64,000 nucleotides of DNA from Sanguibacter sp. HDW7 (GCF_011300875.1 NZ_CP049862.1:2542001-2606000); one strand, 5' to 3'. Counted from the stretch's first letter, positions 9,574 to 18,599 are shown. Made by a program: numbers and translations. Notes: a model not told the origin generated them from the letters alone.

Positions 9574-10311
9574 CTAGGCCTCGAACTGCTGGGCCTCGAG
9601 CTGGCGCGCTGCAGCCGCGAGCCTCGTCGTCCGGCCGCGCAGCACGCTCTCCATGTCGACGCCCGACGCCTCCGCCTCGACGACGAGCGCCTCGAGACGC
9701 GCAGCCAGGCTCGCCGACAGGGCACCACCCACGGCACGGTCCGACCCGTTGCCGGAGCTGGCCCCCGAGCCGGCGCCAGCACCATCGACGCCGTCGGCAC
9801 CGGACGTCGACGAGCGGGCGGGCGCCCCAGCCTCCCGCAGCGCCTCCTCGAGGAGCCCCGCCCGGCGCAGCCTCCCCCGCACCTTCTGCGCCGCCGCGAG
9901 CGCCCCGAGCCCCGCCGGGATCCCGTCGAGAACCGACTCCCGCCGCTTCTCCCGCGCCTTGAGCGCGTCCCACTGCGCGTCGAGGTCCCCGAGCGGCGTC
10001 CCCGCGAACACGTGCGGGTGGCGGTGGACGAGCTTGGCCGTGAGGTCCCGCACGACGTCCTCGACGTCGAACGGTTCCTCAGCGTCCTCCTGCGCGACCC
10101 GCGCATGGAAGACCACCTGGAGCAGGACGTCGCCGAGCTCCTCGCGCAACCCCGCCCGGTCACCCGTCTCGATCGCCTCCGCGAGCTCGGCCGACTCCTC
10201 GAGCAGGTACCGCACGAGACTCTCGTGCGTCTGCTCCGCGTCCCACGGGCAGCCGCCCGGCGAGCGCAGGCGGTCCATCGTGCCGACGAGGTCGTCCCAG
10301 GCGTTGCTCAT
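9574..10311 (-). CDS. mazG: MazG-family nucleoside triphosphate pyrophosphohydrolase
   Basis: A 245-residue cytoplasmic housecleaning enzyme that hydrolyses NTPs to NMP and pyrophosphate. The N-terminal MazG domain is intact: CPWDAEQTHESL, then EESAELAEAI and REELGDVLLQVVFHA carry the EExxE...ExxD metal-binding pattern, and HRHPHVFAG follows. Residues about 155-195 are a Gly/Ser/Asp/Ala linker, and the last 45 residues keep only part of the second MazG repeat seen in E. coli MazG (263 aa). It normally sits between mfd and eno; here the sugar transferase pair separates it from mfd and the amylase from eno. Confidence 0.92.
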   Translation of the reverse strand: MSNAWDDLVGTMDRLRSPGGCPWDAEQTHESLVRYLLEESAELAEAIETGDRAGLREELGDVLLQVVFHARVAQEDAEEPFDVEDVVRDLTAKLVHRHPHVFAGTPLGDLDAQWDALKAREKRRESVLDGIPAGLGALAAAQKVRGRLRRAGLLEEALREAGAPARSSTSGADGVDGAGAGSGASSGNGSDRAVGGALSASLAARLEALVVEAEASGVDMESVLRGRTTRLAAAARQLEAQQFEA

Positions 10312-10455
10312 GCCGCCATCATCGCGCGCCCGGACACACGCCCGGGACGCACGCCCGGAACCGGCGCGGACCGCACGGCGGGAGGAGGCGACCGGGTCGG
10401 GGCGGTCGGCGCACGCCGTCCCCCGCGCGGACCGCCCGCTCAGGGCACCCCGGTG

Positions 10456-10499
10456 GCGTCCGGGTCGCCGCCGCCACTCGTCGGCGGCGACCCGGACGC
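10456..10499 (-). terminator. 18-bp perfect hairpin after the sugar transferase
   Basis: The arms 10456-10473 and 10482-10499 (core GGGTCGCCGCCG) are perfect complements with an 8-base loop, 66 bases after the sugar transferase stop. It separates the glycan pair from mazG. The rest of 10312-10565 shows no gene. Confidence 0.6.
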
Positions 10500-10565
10500 G
10501 GGGCCGGGGCGGACGACCGCCGCATCGCGGCGACCGGGGGGTGGGTCCGACCCGGAGCCTCGACG

Positions 10566-12149
10566 TCAGTAGGCGCCCTCGTGCGCGAGCACCGCGCGGA
10601 AGGTCCGCGCGAGGATGAGGACGTCACCGACGAGCGACCAGTTCTCGACGTAGTAGAGGTCCTTGCGCAGGCCCTCCTCCCACGAGAGGTCCGAGCGGCC
10701 CGAGACCTGCCACAGCCCCGTGAGTCCCGGCTTGACGAGCATGCGGCGCGGCGCGTGGCCGTCGTACTGCGCAACCTCTGCCGGCAGCGGCGGACGCGGG
10801 CCCACGAGGCTCATGTCGCCGCGCAGCACGTTGAGGAGCTGCGGCAGCTCGTCGAGCGAGTACCGCCGCAGGACGGCCCCGACCCGCGTGACCCGCGGGT
10901 CGTCACGCATCTTGAACAACGGGCCCGCACCCTCGTTCGCGTCCGCGAGCGCCGCGAGCTCCGAGTCCGCGCCGACCCGCATCGAGCGGTACTTGAGCAT
11001 CTGGAACGGGCGGCCGTCGCGGCCGACACGCTCCTGGCGGTAGAGGACCGGGCCGGCGCTCGTGGCCCGCACCCACACCGAGATGACGAGCATCGGCAGC
11101 CCGAGCACGAGCAGCGCGAGGAGCGCCAGGCCCCGGTCGAGCGCGGACTTCGCGACGTAGCGCGCGCCCGTGAACTGCGGGGCGTCGACGTGCACGAGCG
11201 AGAGACCCTCGGCCGGGCTCAGCACGACGCGCGGACCCGCGACGTCGACGAGGCCCGGCGCGACGATGAGGTCCGTGCCGGTCGACTCGAGCCGGTAGCC
11301 GAGGTCCCGCACGACGCCGGCCGTGAGGCTGTCCGCCCCGACGACCGCGACCGCGTGCGCCCGCACGACCCGCACCTGGTGCGGGACGTCCGGCACGTCG
11401 CCGAGCACGGGCACCCCCGCGATCATCTCTTCCGCGAGCGGGTCCCCGCCCGGGACGCACGCGCCCACGACGAGATAGCCGGCGCGCGGGTTGCCGTTGA
11501 GGTCCGCGACGAGCTCGGCGACGCACGTCCGCGACCCCGTGACGACGATCCGCGACAGCGCGCGCCCCGCGTCCCGCAGGCTCTTGAGGTACGTGCGCGC
11601 CCCGAAGCGGGCGAGCAGCGCGAGCGGCACGCCGAGGACGAAGAGCACGACGACGACACCGCGGTCGACGCGCGCCCCGACGAGGAACGCCGCGAGGCCG
11701 ACGGCCGCGACGACGTGCCAGCTGGCCCGCCACACGCGCGCATACTCCTCGAGGCCGATGCCGACGATCCTGCGGTCGCGCGTCTTCTCGGCGGCGAGGC
11801 CGCCGAACCACAGCACGACGACGAGCGCCGCGACGACCGCACGCCCCAGGACGTCGCCGCCCGCCCACGGCCGCACGGCGACGACCGCCGCGAGCACGAT
11901 CGCGACGGCGTCGAGCATCATGACGAGCGAGGTGTAGCGCCCCGTCCAGGGGACGCTCGGCAGCAGGCGACGGCGACCGACCGTCTGCAGAGAGGTGCCC
12001 GCGACGTCGAGCTGCGGCCCGCGCCCCGTGACCTCGCGGACGGACGGTGCGTGGACGGTCGCGAAGAAGCTCCGGACGCCGGAGCCGACGCCTGACCCGT
12101 CAGCAAGCCGGCGGCCGCCGAGGAACGGGAGTCCGATGGGGTGAGCCAC
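10566..12149 (-). CDS. polyprenyl glycosylphosphotransferase starting exopolysaccharide synthesis (WbaP/CpsE type)
   Basis: A 527-residue membrane enzyme that transfers a sugar-1-phosphate from a nucleotide sugar to undecaprenyl phosphate, the first step of Wzx/Wzy-type polysaccharide assembly. The N-terminal half has about four membrane helices and a CoA-binding-like Rossmann domain. A fifth helix (LALLALLVLGLPMLVISV) leads into the bacterial sugar transferase domain: RQERVGRDGRPFQMLKYRSM, RRYSLDELPQLLNVLRGDMS, LVGPRPPLP and the closing KPGLTGLWQVSGRSDLSWEE. GAGGAG five bases before the GTG at 12149 decides the start; the ATG at 12164 overlaps the upstream stop but has no ribosome site. It is coupled to the cytidylyltransferase gene. 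The sugar is probably galactose or glucose, but the sequence cannot settle it. Confidence 0.93.
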   Translation of the reverse strand: MAHPIGLPFLGGRRLADGSGVGSGVRSFFATVHAPSVREVTGRGPQLDVAGTSLQTVGRRRLLPSVPWTGRYTSLVMMLDAVAIVLAAVVAVRPWAGGDVLGRAVVAALVVVLWFGGLAAEKTRDRRIVGIGLEEYARVWRASWHVVAAVGLAAFLVGARVDRGVVVVLFVLGVPLALLARFGARTYLKSLRDAGRALSRIVVTGSRTCVAELVADLNGNPRAGYLVVGACVPGGDPLAEEMIAGVPVLGDVPDVPHQVRVVRAHAVAVVGADSLTAGVVRDLGYRLESTGTDLIVAPGLVDVAGPRVVLSPAEGLSLVHVDAPQFTGARYVAKSALDRGLALLALLVLGLPMLVISVWVRATSAGPVLYRQERVGRDGRPFQMLKYRSMRVGADSELAALADANEGAGPLFKMRDDPRVTRVGAVLRRYSLDELPQLLNVLRGDMSLVGPRPPLPAEVAQYDGHAPRRMLVKPGLTGLWQVSGRSDLSWEEGLRKDLYYVENWSLVGDVLILARTFRAVLAHEGAY

Positions 12150-12160
12150 GGTGTCTCCTC

Positions 12161-12646
12161 TCATTCGGCCGCGACGCCCGCGAGCGTCGAGACCGGGTCG
12201 AGGAGCGTCAGCGCGCGTCGCAGCTGCGTGCTCGAGGTGTGCATCGTGTACGGGAAGTAGACGACCTCGACGCCGACCTGCGCGAAGCGCAGCTCGAGGT
12301 CGGCGCCCGCGGCCGTGCCGCGCCAGTCGTCGCCCTTGAAGAAGAGGTCGAAGGGGTGCTCGCGCCAGGTGACGAGCTTGTCGGGCTGCGCCTCGACGAC
12401 GACCTCGTCGACAAAACGCACGCTCCGCACGATCTCAGCGCGCTCGAGCGCGGGGACGACGGGACGCCGGCCCTTCGCAGCCTCGAGCATGTCGTCGTCG
12501 ACGACGCCAGCGATGAGGTAGTCGCACCGTGCCGCGGCGTGGCGCAGGACGTTGAGGTGACCGACGTGGAAGAGGTCCCACGCTCCCGGCGCGTACCCGA
12601 CGACCTTGCGTACCGCCCCTGCGGCACGCACCTGCCCTGCACCCAT
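12161..12646 (-). CDS. cytidylyltransferase-like nucleotidyltransferase
   Basis: A 161-residue nucleotidylyltransferase of the glycerol-3-phosphate cytidylyltransferase/RfaE C-domain group. It shows GAWDLFHVGHLNVLRHAA, the HxGH nucleotide-binding motif, then FFKGDDWRG and a C-terminal TSSTQLRR matching the ISTTxIR-type motif. It would make a CDP- or ADP-activated alcohol or sugar for the glycan. CDP-glycerol or a similar CDP-alcohol is plausible because a CDP-alcohol phosphatidyltransferase lies in the other half of the cluster, but the substrate is inference. The ATG at 12646 has GGGGAG seven bases upstream; the longer frame from 12730 begins upstream of the predicted transcription start. 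Confidence 0.85.
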   Translation of the reverse strand: MGAGQVRAAGAVRKVVGYAPGAWDLFHVGHLNVLRHAAARCDYLIAGVVDDDMLEAAKGRRPVVPALERAEIVRSVRFVDEVVVEAQPDKLVTWREHPFDLFFKGDDWRGTAAGADLELRFAQVGVEVVYFPYTMHTSSTQLRRALTLLDPVSTLAGVAAE

Positions 12647-12728
12647 GTGCCTGCTCCCCATCGCTCCGACCGCGCGGCGTCGCAGACCTGCGAACGCCTC
12701 GTGCGGCGCCCCCGGCCCCGCAGGTCCC

Positions 12729-12817
12729 AACCTAGGAGCGGGCCGGGATCACCGGGCACCCCTGTGCGGGGTGGGGTCCGGGTGACCTGAGCGGGTGAGG
12801 CTCAAGACACGGGGTGA
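12729..12817 (-). promoter_or_regulatory. promoter with TCACC-type repeats before the sugar transferase pair
   Basis: On the minus strand the -10 is TAGGTT (12734-12729). Upstream are CCACC (from 12774), TCACC (from 12785), TCACC (from 12798) and TCACC (from 12817). The nearest two are 11 bp apart, and the nearest lies 40 bp from the -10. No recognisable -35 is present, as expected for an activator-dependent promoter. The same -10 and nearly the same spacing occur before the glycosyltransferase at 25745. Confidence 0.5.
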
Positions 12818-12878
12818 GGCATGGGCGAGGAGCAGTATCTGCTGGGTGCGGACGCCTCGACGGAGGGGTGGGCAGCGC

Positions 12879-15800
12879 TTATGCCGACGTCCCCCGCGCC
12901 GCCGCCGAGGCCACGTTGCCCAGCACGACGGCCTCGACGAGCTGCCGCGCCCAGGCGAGCACGGCCGAGCCGTGCAACGGCTGTCCGCCCACGCGCGCCG
13001 TCGTCGGGAACGGCACGAGCACAGCGCGGATCGCCGGCTTGAGCATGCTGCCCGGGTAGAGGCGCTGGAGGCGGAGCGTCGCCGACTCGGGCAGCTCGAG
13101 CGGCGCGAAGCGGATGTGCTTGCCCTGCGCCGTGACGTCCCTCAGGCCTGCTGTCCGCACGAAGTTGCGGAACGACGCGACGTCGAAGAGCGCCGAGACA
13201 GCCTCGGGCACCGGCCCGTAGCGGTCGACGAGCTCCGCGCGCACCTCGGCGAGGACCTCGTCCGTCTGCGCGGCCGCGATCTTCTGGTACGCCTCGAGCC
13301 GCAGGCGCTCGTGCGCGATGTAGTCGTGCGGCACGTGCGCGTCGACCGGGAGCTCGATCGAGACCTCGGGCGCCTCCTCCTCCGCGTCGCCCCGGTAGGC
13401 AGCAACAGCCTCGCCGACCATGCGCACGTAGAGGTCGAAGCCGACGCCCGCGATGTGCCCCGACTGCTCGCCGCCCAGCAGGTTGCCCGCACCACGGATC
13501 TCGAGGTCCTTCATCGCGATCTGCATGCCCGCACCGAGGTCCGTGTGCGCCGCCATCGTCGCGAGCCGGTCGTGCGCCGTCTCCGTGAGCGGCTTCTCCG
13601 GCGGGTAGAGGAAGTACGCGTACGCACGGTCACGACCGCGCCCGACACGGCCGCGCAGCTGGTGGAGCTGCGAGAGCCCGAGCACGTCCGCCCGCTCGAG
13701 GATGAGCGTGTTGGCGTTCGAGATGTCGAGGCCCGTCTCGATGATCGTCGTCGAGACGAGGACGTCGAACTTCTTGTCCCAGAAGTCCTGGATCACCTGC
13801 TCGAGCTGGTTCTCGTTCATCTTGCCGTGGGCCGTCGCGATCCGGGCCTCCGGCACGAGCTCCTGGAGACGTGCAGCCGCCTTCGAGATCGTGTCGACCT
13901 TGTTGTGGACGTAGAAGACCTGGCCCTCGCGCAGCAGCTCGCGTCGCACGGCGGCCGTGATCTGCTTGTCGTCGTACGCCCCGACGTACGTGAGCACCGG
14001 GTGGCGCTCCTCCGGGGGCGTCTGCAGCGTCGACATCTCACGGATGCCCGTCACCGCCATCTCGAGGGTGCGCGGGATCGGCGTCGCCGACATCGCGAGC
14101 ACGTCGACGTCCGTGCGCAGCTGCTTGAGCGTCTCCTTGTGCTCGACGCCGAAGCGCTGCTCCTCGTCGATGATGACGAGCCCCAGGTCCTTGAAGCGCA
14201 TGAGACCCGTGAGCAGCCGGTGCGTGCCGATGACGACGTCGACCGAACCGTCCTTGAGCCCCTTGAGCACGGCCTCGGCCTCGAGATCCGTCTGGAAGCG
14301 CGAGAGCGCCTTGACCGTCACCGGGAACGCCGCGTAGCGCTCCGCGAACGTCTCGAGGTGCTGGTTGACGAGCAGCGTCGTCGGGACGAGCACCGCGACT
14401 TGCTTGCCGTCCTGCACCGCCTTGAACGCCGCGCGGACCGCGATCTCCGTCTTGCCGTAGCCGACGTCGCCGCACACGAGCCGGTCCATCGGGACCGGCT
14501 TCTCCATGTCCGCCTTGACCTCCTCGATCGTCGCGAGCTGGTCGGGCGTCTCGACGTACGCGAACGCGTCCTCGAGCTCGCGCTGCCACGGCGTGTCCGG
14601 GCCGAACGCGTGACCCTGCGTCGCCATGCGCGCCGAGTACAGGCGGACCAGCTCGCCCGCGATCTCCCTGACGTGCTTGCGGGCCTTCGCCTTCGTCTTC
14701 TGCCAGTCCGCGCCGCCCATGCGGTTGAGGCTCGGCGACTCCCCGCCCGTGTACCGCGTCACCTGGTCGAGCTGGTCCGTCGGCACGAAGAGCCTGTCGC
14801 CCGGCTGCCCGCGCTTCGAGGACGCGTACTCGACGACGAGGTACTCGCGCACCGCCTTCTTCGCGCCCGCACCCGTCGTGCGCTGCACGAGCTCGACGAA
14901 GCGGCCCACGCCGTGCTGCTCGTGGACGACGAAGTCCCCGGGCCGCAGAGCGAGCGGGTCGACGACGTTGCGGCGCTTCGACGGCATGCGACGCATGTCG
15001 CGCGTCGAGCTGCCCGCCCGCCCCGTGAGGTCGGCCTCCGAGAACACCGCGAGACGCAGGTCCGTGTGGACGTAGCCCGTGCCGACGGGCGCCGCGAGCA
15101 CGTGGACGACTCCGCCCTCGGGCACGAGCGGCACGTCGCTCACGAGCCGCGCCGCCGTCCCCTCGGCCGAGAGCTGCTCCGTCATGCGCCGGGCAGGACC
15201 GTGGCCCTCCGTCGAGAGCACGAGGTGCCAGCCCGCGAGCTGCAGCCCCCGCACGTCGTCGAGCGCCCGCTGCACGTCGCCCCGGTACGTCTCGACGTCG
15301 CGCGCGCCGACGCGCAGGACGGGCGCGTCCTCGTCGACGACAGTGGCGTCCTCGCCGTCCGGCCCGTGCGCGAACGGCGTGAGCGTCCACCAGCCCAGGC
15401 CCCGCACGGCCGCGAGGTCACGAACGTCAGCGATCGTGAGGAACGACGCCGCAGACAGGTCGATCGGCGTCGCGGCACCCGCCACGGCCGACGTCCACGC
15501 CGCCGCGAGGAACTCCTCGGTCGTCGCGACGAGGTCGTGCGCCCTGCGCCGTACCCGCTCCGGGTCCGCGACGACGAGGAGCGCGTCGTCCGGCACGAGG
15601 TCGAGCAGCGGCACCATGTCGTCGACGAGCGCCGGCGTGAGCGACTCCATGCCCTCGACCGCGATGCCCTGCGCCATGCGGTCGAGCATCTCCGTCGCAC
15701 CCGGAAGCCGCTGGATGAGCGCCTCCGCGCGCTCGCGCACCTGCGGGGTGAGGAGCAGCTCCCGGCACGGCGGCGCCCACAGCCCGTGCTCCGCGATCTC

Positions 15801-16520
15801 GAGGCTGCGCTGGTCGGCGACCGCGAACCAGCGGACCTCCTCGACGTCCTCGCCCCACAGCTCGACGCGCACCGGGTGGTCCTCCGTCGGCGGGAAGACA
15901 TCGAGGATCCCGCCGCGCACCGCGAACTCCCCGCGCCGCTCGACCATGTCGACGCGCGTGTACGCCGCGTCCGCGAGACGCTGCGCGACGTCCGTGAGGT
16001 CGACGCGGTCCCCCGCGCGCAGCTGCACCGGCTCGAGGTCCCCCAGACCTGCGACGACAGGCTGCAGGAGCGAGCGCACGGGCACGACGAGCACGCGCAC
16101 CGGCCCGTCGACGCCCCGCTCCGCCGCCGGGTGCGCGAGGCGGCGCATGACACCGAGACGGTTGGCGACCGTGTCCGCGCGCGGCGAGAGCCGCTCGTGG
16201 GGCAGCGTCTCCCACGCCGGCAGCACCGCGACGTCGTCCGCAGGCAGGTACGACGACAGCGCCGCCGCCGTCTCCTCGGCCTCACGCCCCGTCGCCGTGA
16301 CGACGACGAGCGGACGGCCCGACCGGTAGACGACGTCCACGACCTCGGCCCCAGCCGCAGCAGCCGCGTCCGGGTCGGCGCCCGCGAGCAGCGCGAGCAG
16401 CCCCGGCCGGACGCCCGCCGGTGCGACGACGTCGAGCGCACCCCGCGCGCTCACGCGATCCACCGCGTCGGCCACCGCCGCATCCTGGCGCAGGAGGGCG
16501 AGCACACCGGTGAGGGACAT
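12879..16520 (-). CDS. mfd: transcription-repair coupling factor
   Basis: A 1,213-residue Mfd, the ATP-driven translocase that removes stalled RNA polymerase from DNA lesions and recruits UvrA. In order: a UvrB-like N-terminal module, the polymerase-interacting domain (LALRPGDFVVHEQHGVGRFV), helicase motif I (CGDVGYGKTEIAVRAAF), motif II (VIIDEEQRFGVEH), motif III (MSATPIPRTLEMA), motif VI (QLRGRVGRG) and the TRCF C-terminal domain. The length is normal. The ATG at 16520 has GGAG seven bases upstream; the frame extends to 16865 but that part is low-complexity. It now sits inside the exopolysaccharide region, with glycan genes on both sides. Confidence 0.98.
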   Translation of the reverse strand: MSLTGVLALLRQDAAVADAVDRVSARGALDVVAPAGVRPGLLALLAGADPDAAAAAGAEVVDVVYRSGRPLVVVTATGREAEETAAALSSYLPADDVAVLPAWETLPHERLSPRADTVANRLGVMRRLAHPAAERGVDGPVRVLVVPVRSLLQPVVAGLGDLEPVQLRAGDRVDLTDVAQRLADAAYTRVDMVERRGEFAVRGGILDVFPPTEDHPVRVELWGEDVEEVRWFAVADQRSLEIAEHGLWAPPCRELLLTPQVRERAEALIQRLPGATEMLDRMAQGIAVEGMESLTPALVDDMVPLLDLVPDDALLVVADPERVRRRAHDLVATTEEFLAAAWTSAVAGAATPIDLSAASFLTIADVRDLAAVRGLGWWTLTPFAHGPDGEDATVVDEDAPVLRVGARDVETYRGDVQRALDDVRGLQLAGWHLVLSTEGHGPARRMTEQLSAEGTAARLVSDVPLVPEGGVVHVLAAPVGTGYVHTDLRLAVFSEADLTGRAGSSTRDMRRMPSKRRNVVDPLALRPGDFVVHEQHGVGRFVELVQRTTGAGAKKAVREYLVVEYASSKRGQPGDRLFVPTDQLDQVTRYTGGESPSLNRMGGADWQKTKAKARKHVREIAGELVRLYSARMATQGHAFGPDTPWQRELEDAFAYVETPDQLATIEEVKADMEKPVPMDRLVCGDVGYGKTEIAVRAAFKAVQDGKQVAVLVPTTLLVNQHLETFAERYAAFPVTVKALSRFQTDLEAEAVLKGLKDGSVDVVIGTHRLLTGLMRFKDLGLVIIDEEQRFGVEHKETLKQLRTDVDVLAMSATPIPRTLEMAVTGIREMSTLQTPPEERHPVLTYVGAYDDKQITAAVRRELLREGQVFYVHNKVDTISKAAARLQELVPEARIATAHGKMNENQLEQVIQDFWDKKFDVLVSTTIIETGLDISNANTLILERADVLGLSQLHQLRGRVGRGRDRAYAYFLYPPEKPLTETAHDRLATMAAHTDLGAGMQIAMKDLEIRGAGNLLGGEQSGHIAGVGFDLYVRMVGEAVAAYRGDAEEEAPEVSIELPVDAHVPHDYIAHERLRLEAYQKIAAAQTDEVLAEVRAELVDRYGPVPEAVSALFDVASFRNFVRTAGLRDVTAQGKHIRFAPLELPESATLRLQRLYPGSMLKPAIRAVLVPFPTTARVGGQPLHGSAVLAWARQLVEAVVLGNVASAAARGTSA

Positions 16521-16569
16521 GGTTCTCCAAGGTGGGGCAGGCACCCCGGACGACGGATTTTCGGCCCCG

Positions 16570-16575
16570 AGTCTA
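16570..16575 (-). promoter_or_regulatory. -10 element of the mfd promoter
   Basis: TAGACT followed by CG on the minus strand, about 50 bases before the mfd ATG. The same hexamer with the same CG flank precedes wzx, glmU and the ABC-F gene. Confidence 0.5.
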
Positions 16576-16718
16576 CGCCCGCGCCCTCCCCCGACCACCT
16601 GAGCGTTGCCGCCCCGGATCACCCCGGCGGTCACCCCGCCCGCCCCTGTCGACTGATCCCGCCTCCTCGACACGATCGACCCAGGCCGGAGAACCCGGCA
16701 CCGACCCAGGGAGGACCG

Positions 16719-16952
16719 ATGTTCGCCGAGATCTACGCACCCGCGGCCGCCGTCATCGTGCTGTCGCTGCTCACCCTCATGATCGCTACGCGCCGCGCGC
16801 ACCGGCACGCAGCCACACCGTCGACGCCGGCCACGCCGCCCGTCACGTGGACCCCGGCGGCCCACCTCGACACCTCGTTCCCGCTGCCCCGTCGCCAGGC
16901 CGACGGCACGTGGTCCGAGGTCTGGAAGGACGCCTGGGGCGACGCGCGCTGA
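16719..16952 (+). CDS. small single-pass membrane protein, unknown function
   Basis: A 77-residue protein supported by GGGAGG four bases before the ATG. It has one membrane helix (AAAVIVLSLLTLMIATRRA, about 7-25), then a basic and Pro/Thr-rich stretch and a C-terminal SEVWKDAWGD. It is transcribed away from mfd, with a strong hairpin 17 bases after its stop. I do not recognise the family. A long frame from 12795 reads through it but lies opposite mfd and is not real. Confidence 0.6.
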   Translation: MFAEIYAPAAAVIVLSLLTLMIATRRAHRHAATPSTPATPPVTWTPAAHLDTSFPLPRRQADGTWSEVWKDAWGDAR

Positions 16953-16969
16953 GTCGACCTCGTCCTCAC

Positions 16970-17013
16970 CGACGATGCCCGGCCTCCCCGCAAGGGTGGG
17001 CCGGGCATCGTCG
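16970..17013. terminator. 15-bp bidirectional hairpin terminator
   Basis: The arms CGACGATGCCCGGCC and GGCCGGGCATCGTCG are perfect, with a 14-base loop. It lies between the small plus-strand gene and the 3' end of the minus-strand polymerase gene, so it can stop both. The rest of 16953-17150 holds nothing else I can support. Confidence 0.65.
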
Positions 17014-17150
17014 TTCCGGCGCGTGGGGGCGCGGACCCCTCGAAAGCGCCGCGCAGCAGGCGCGCCTCAGCAGGCAGACAACCGTGGCGCGGGTCCCGTC
17101 GCGGCCACGGACGGGCAGCGCCGCACGCGCCGGTCGTCACGCTCCAGCCG

Positions 17151-18599
17151 TCACACGGACGACGCACGCGCCTCCTGCGCGGGCCCGGCCGCGACCGTGC
17201 GTGCCGAGAGCAGAAGTCCCAGCAGCAGCGTGAGGAAGACCATCGTGCTGTAGAACGGCGCGAAGAGCAGGTCCCACAGGACCCGCAGGCTCAGCAGGAC
17301 GACGAGCGCCGAGGCGGTCCCGTCGACGATCCGCACGAGCAGCCCCCGGCCGACGACCACGAGCAGGGTGATCCCGAGCACGACCCCCGCGATCCCGCAC
17401 CACGCCCACAGGTCGCCCACGACCGAGTGGACCTCGACGCCGCGTCCGAACATGTACCGCTCGACGTAGCCGTTGTTCGGGTCGTACCCGAGCCCGGACA
17501 TCCCGATCTTCGCGACCCGCAGCTCGTGGGAGCTCGGCAGCACCCCGAACCCGAAGCCCTGGGGCCGCTCGCGCAGGAGCGAGAAGGTCGCGCCCATCTC
17601 GGGCCGCGACCCGACGAGCATCGACCCCGACTGCTCGATCTGGCGCGCCGAACGCTCCGCAGCCGCCGTCCCGAGCGCGCCCTCGAGCGCGAGCGCCTGC
17701 CCGAGCTGGTACGCCACGCCGCCGAGGAGCGCGACGACGAGGAAGAGCCTCAGCACGCTCCCGCGACGCGTCAGGCGGCCGCGCCGGCGCCGCGCTCGAT
17801 CCCGCCACTCCTTGCCGACGATGATCGCTGCCGTCATGAGCACGACGCCGAACATCGAACGCGAGTCGTTCATCGCGCACAGCCCGCCGATGACGACCAG
17901 CGCCGCGACCTCGAGCCAGCGCCTGCGCCACATCCAGGCGATCGACAGCAGGACGACCGCGACCGGGACGGACAGCGTGAACTTCCACGGGTTGACCGGG
18001 TTGAGGTGCATCGCCGCTGACGCGAGCATCCCGAGCCCGAAGAACAGCCCGACGGCCGGGTCGGACCACCTCCTGCGCGCCCAGAGGATGACGGGGATCC
18101 CGAAGGTCACCCCGAGCAGGTGGAACGCCCCGTCACGCATGACGTTCGGCAGGACGGTCGCGTCGGCGTCCGCGACCTGGGTGAGGACGAGCCCCGCGGC
18201 GATCGTCACGAGCCACAGCGCGAAGAGCGCGGTCGCACCACGGAAGTGCCGCAGCGCCCCGAGCAGGACGGGAGAGAGACCGACGGCGAGGACCGTTGCG
18301 ACGGTGAGTCCCCCGACGACGGGGTACCAGGTGCCGGCGGCGACGACGAGCGCGGCCGCGAGGAGCTTCTCGACGACGCGCGCACGAGGTGCCTCGGGTC
18401 CCCACGCCGTACCCGGGTCGACGAGCCGCGCGACACCCTCGAGGTGGGCGTCCGGCGCGTTCCGCAGGTCCGAGGAGCCCAGGGACTCCGACACGAGGTG
18501 GACGTCCCCACGTTCTCGCCGGTCGCCGGGAGCGTGCGGGCGGGAGGCGGCGCGGTCACCGAGGACCGCACTGCCGTCACTGGTCCCGGACACGTTCAC
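17151..18599 (-). CDS. Wzy/O-antigen ligase-like polysaccharide polymerase
   Basis: A 482-residue membrane protein with about 11-12 predicted helices and a long extracytoplasmic loop near 300-370 (SRPEMGATFSLLRERPQGFG...YDPNNGYVERYMFGRGVEVHS), the layout of O-antigen polymerases and ligases (Wzy_C-like). The conserved-type arginines and the H-S in that loop fit the family. It would polymerise lipid-linked repeat units outside the membrane. The GTG at 18599 has GGAGG upstream and lies 34 bases after the preceding glycosyltransferase, so the operon is 24683 to 17151. Wzy proteins diverge quickly, so this rests on topology and context. Confidence 0.75.
   Translation of the reverse strand: MNVSGTSDGSAVLGDRAASRPHAPGDRRERGDVHLVSESLGSSDLRNAPDAHLEGVARLVDPGTAWGPEAPRARVVEKLLAAALVVAAGTWYPVVGGLTVATVLAVGLSPVLLGALRHFRGATALFALWLVTIAAGLVLTQVADADATVLPNVMRDGAFHLLGVTFGIPVILWARRRWSDPAVGLFFGLGMLASAAMHLNPVNPWKFTLSVPVAVVLLSIAWMWRRRWLEVAALVVIGGLCAMNDSRSMFGVVLMTAAIIVGKEWRDRARRRRGRLTRRGSVLRLFLVVALLGGVAYQLGQALALEGALGTAAAERSARQIEQSGSMLVGSRPEMGATFSLLRERPQGFGFGVLPSSHELRVAKIGMSGLGYDPNNGYVERYMFGRGVEVHSVVGDLWAWCGIAGVVLGITLLVVVGRGLLVRIVDGTASALVVLLSLRVLWDLLFAPFYSTMVFLTLLLGLLLSARTVAAGPAQEARASSV

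Noticed and set aside
12795-16952. A 1,385-codon plus-strand open frame opposite mfd
   Set aside because: It mirrors mfd, is dominated by Arg/Asp/His as expected for the antisense of high-GC coding DNA, and lacks a ribosome site. Only its last 77 codons (from 16719) are a real gene.
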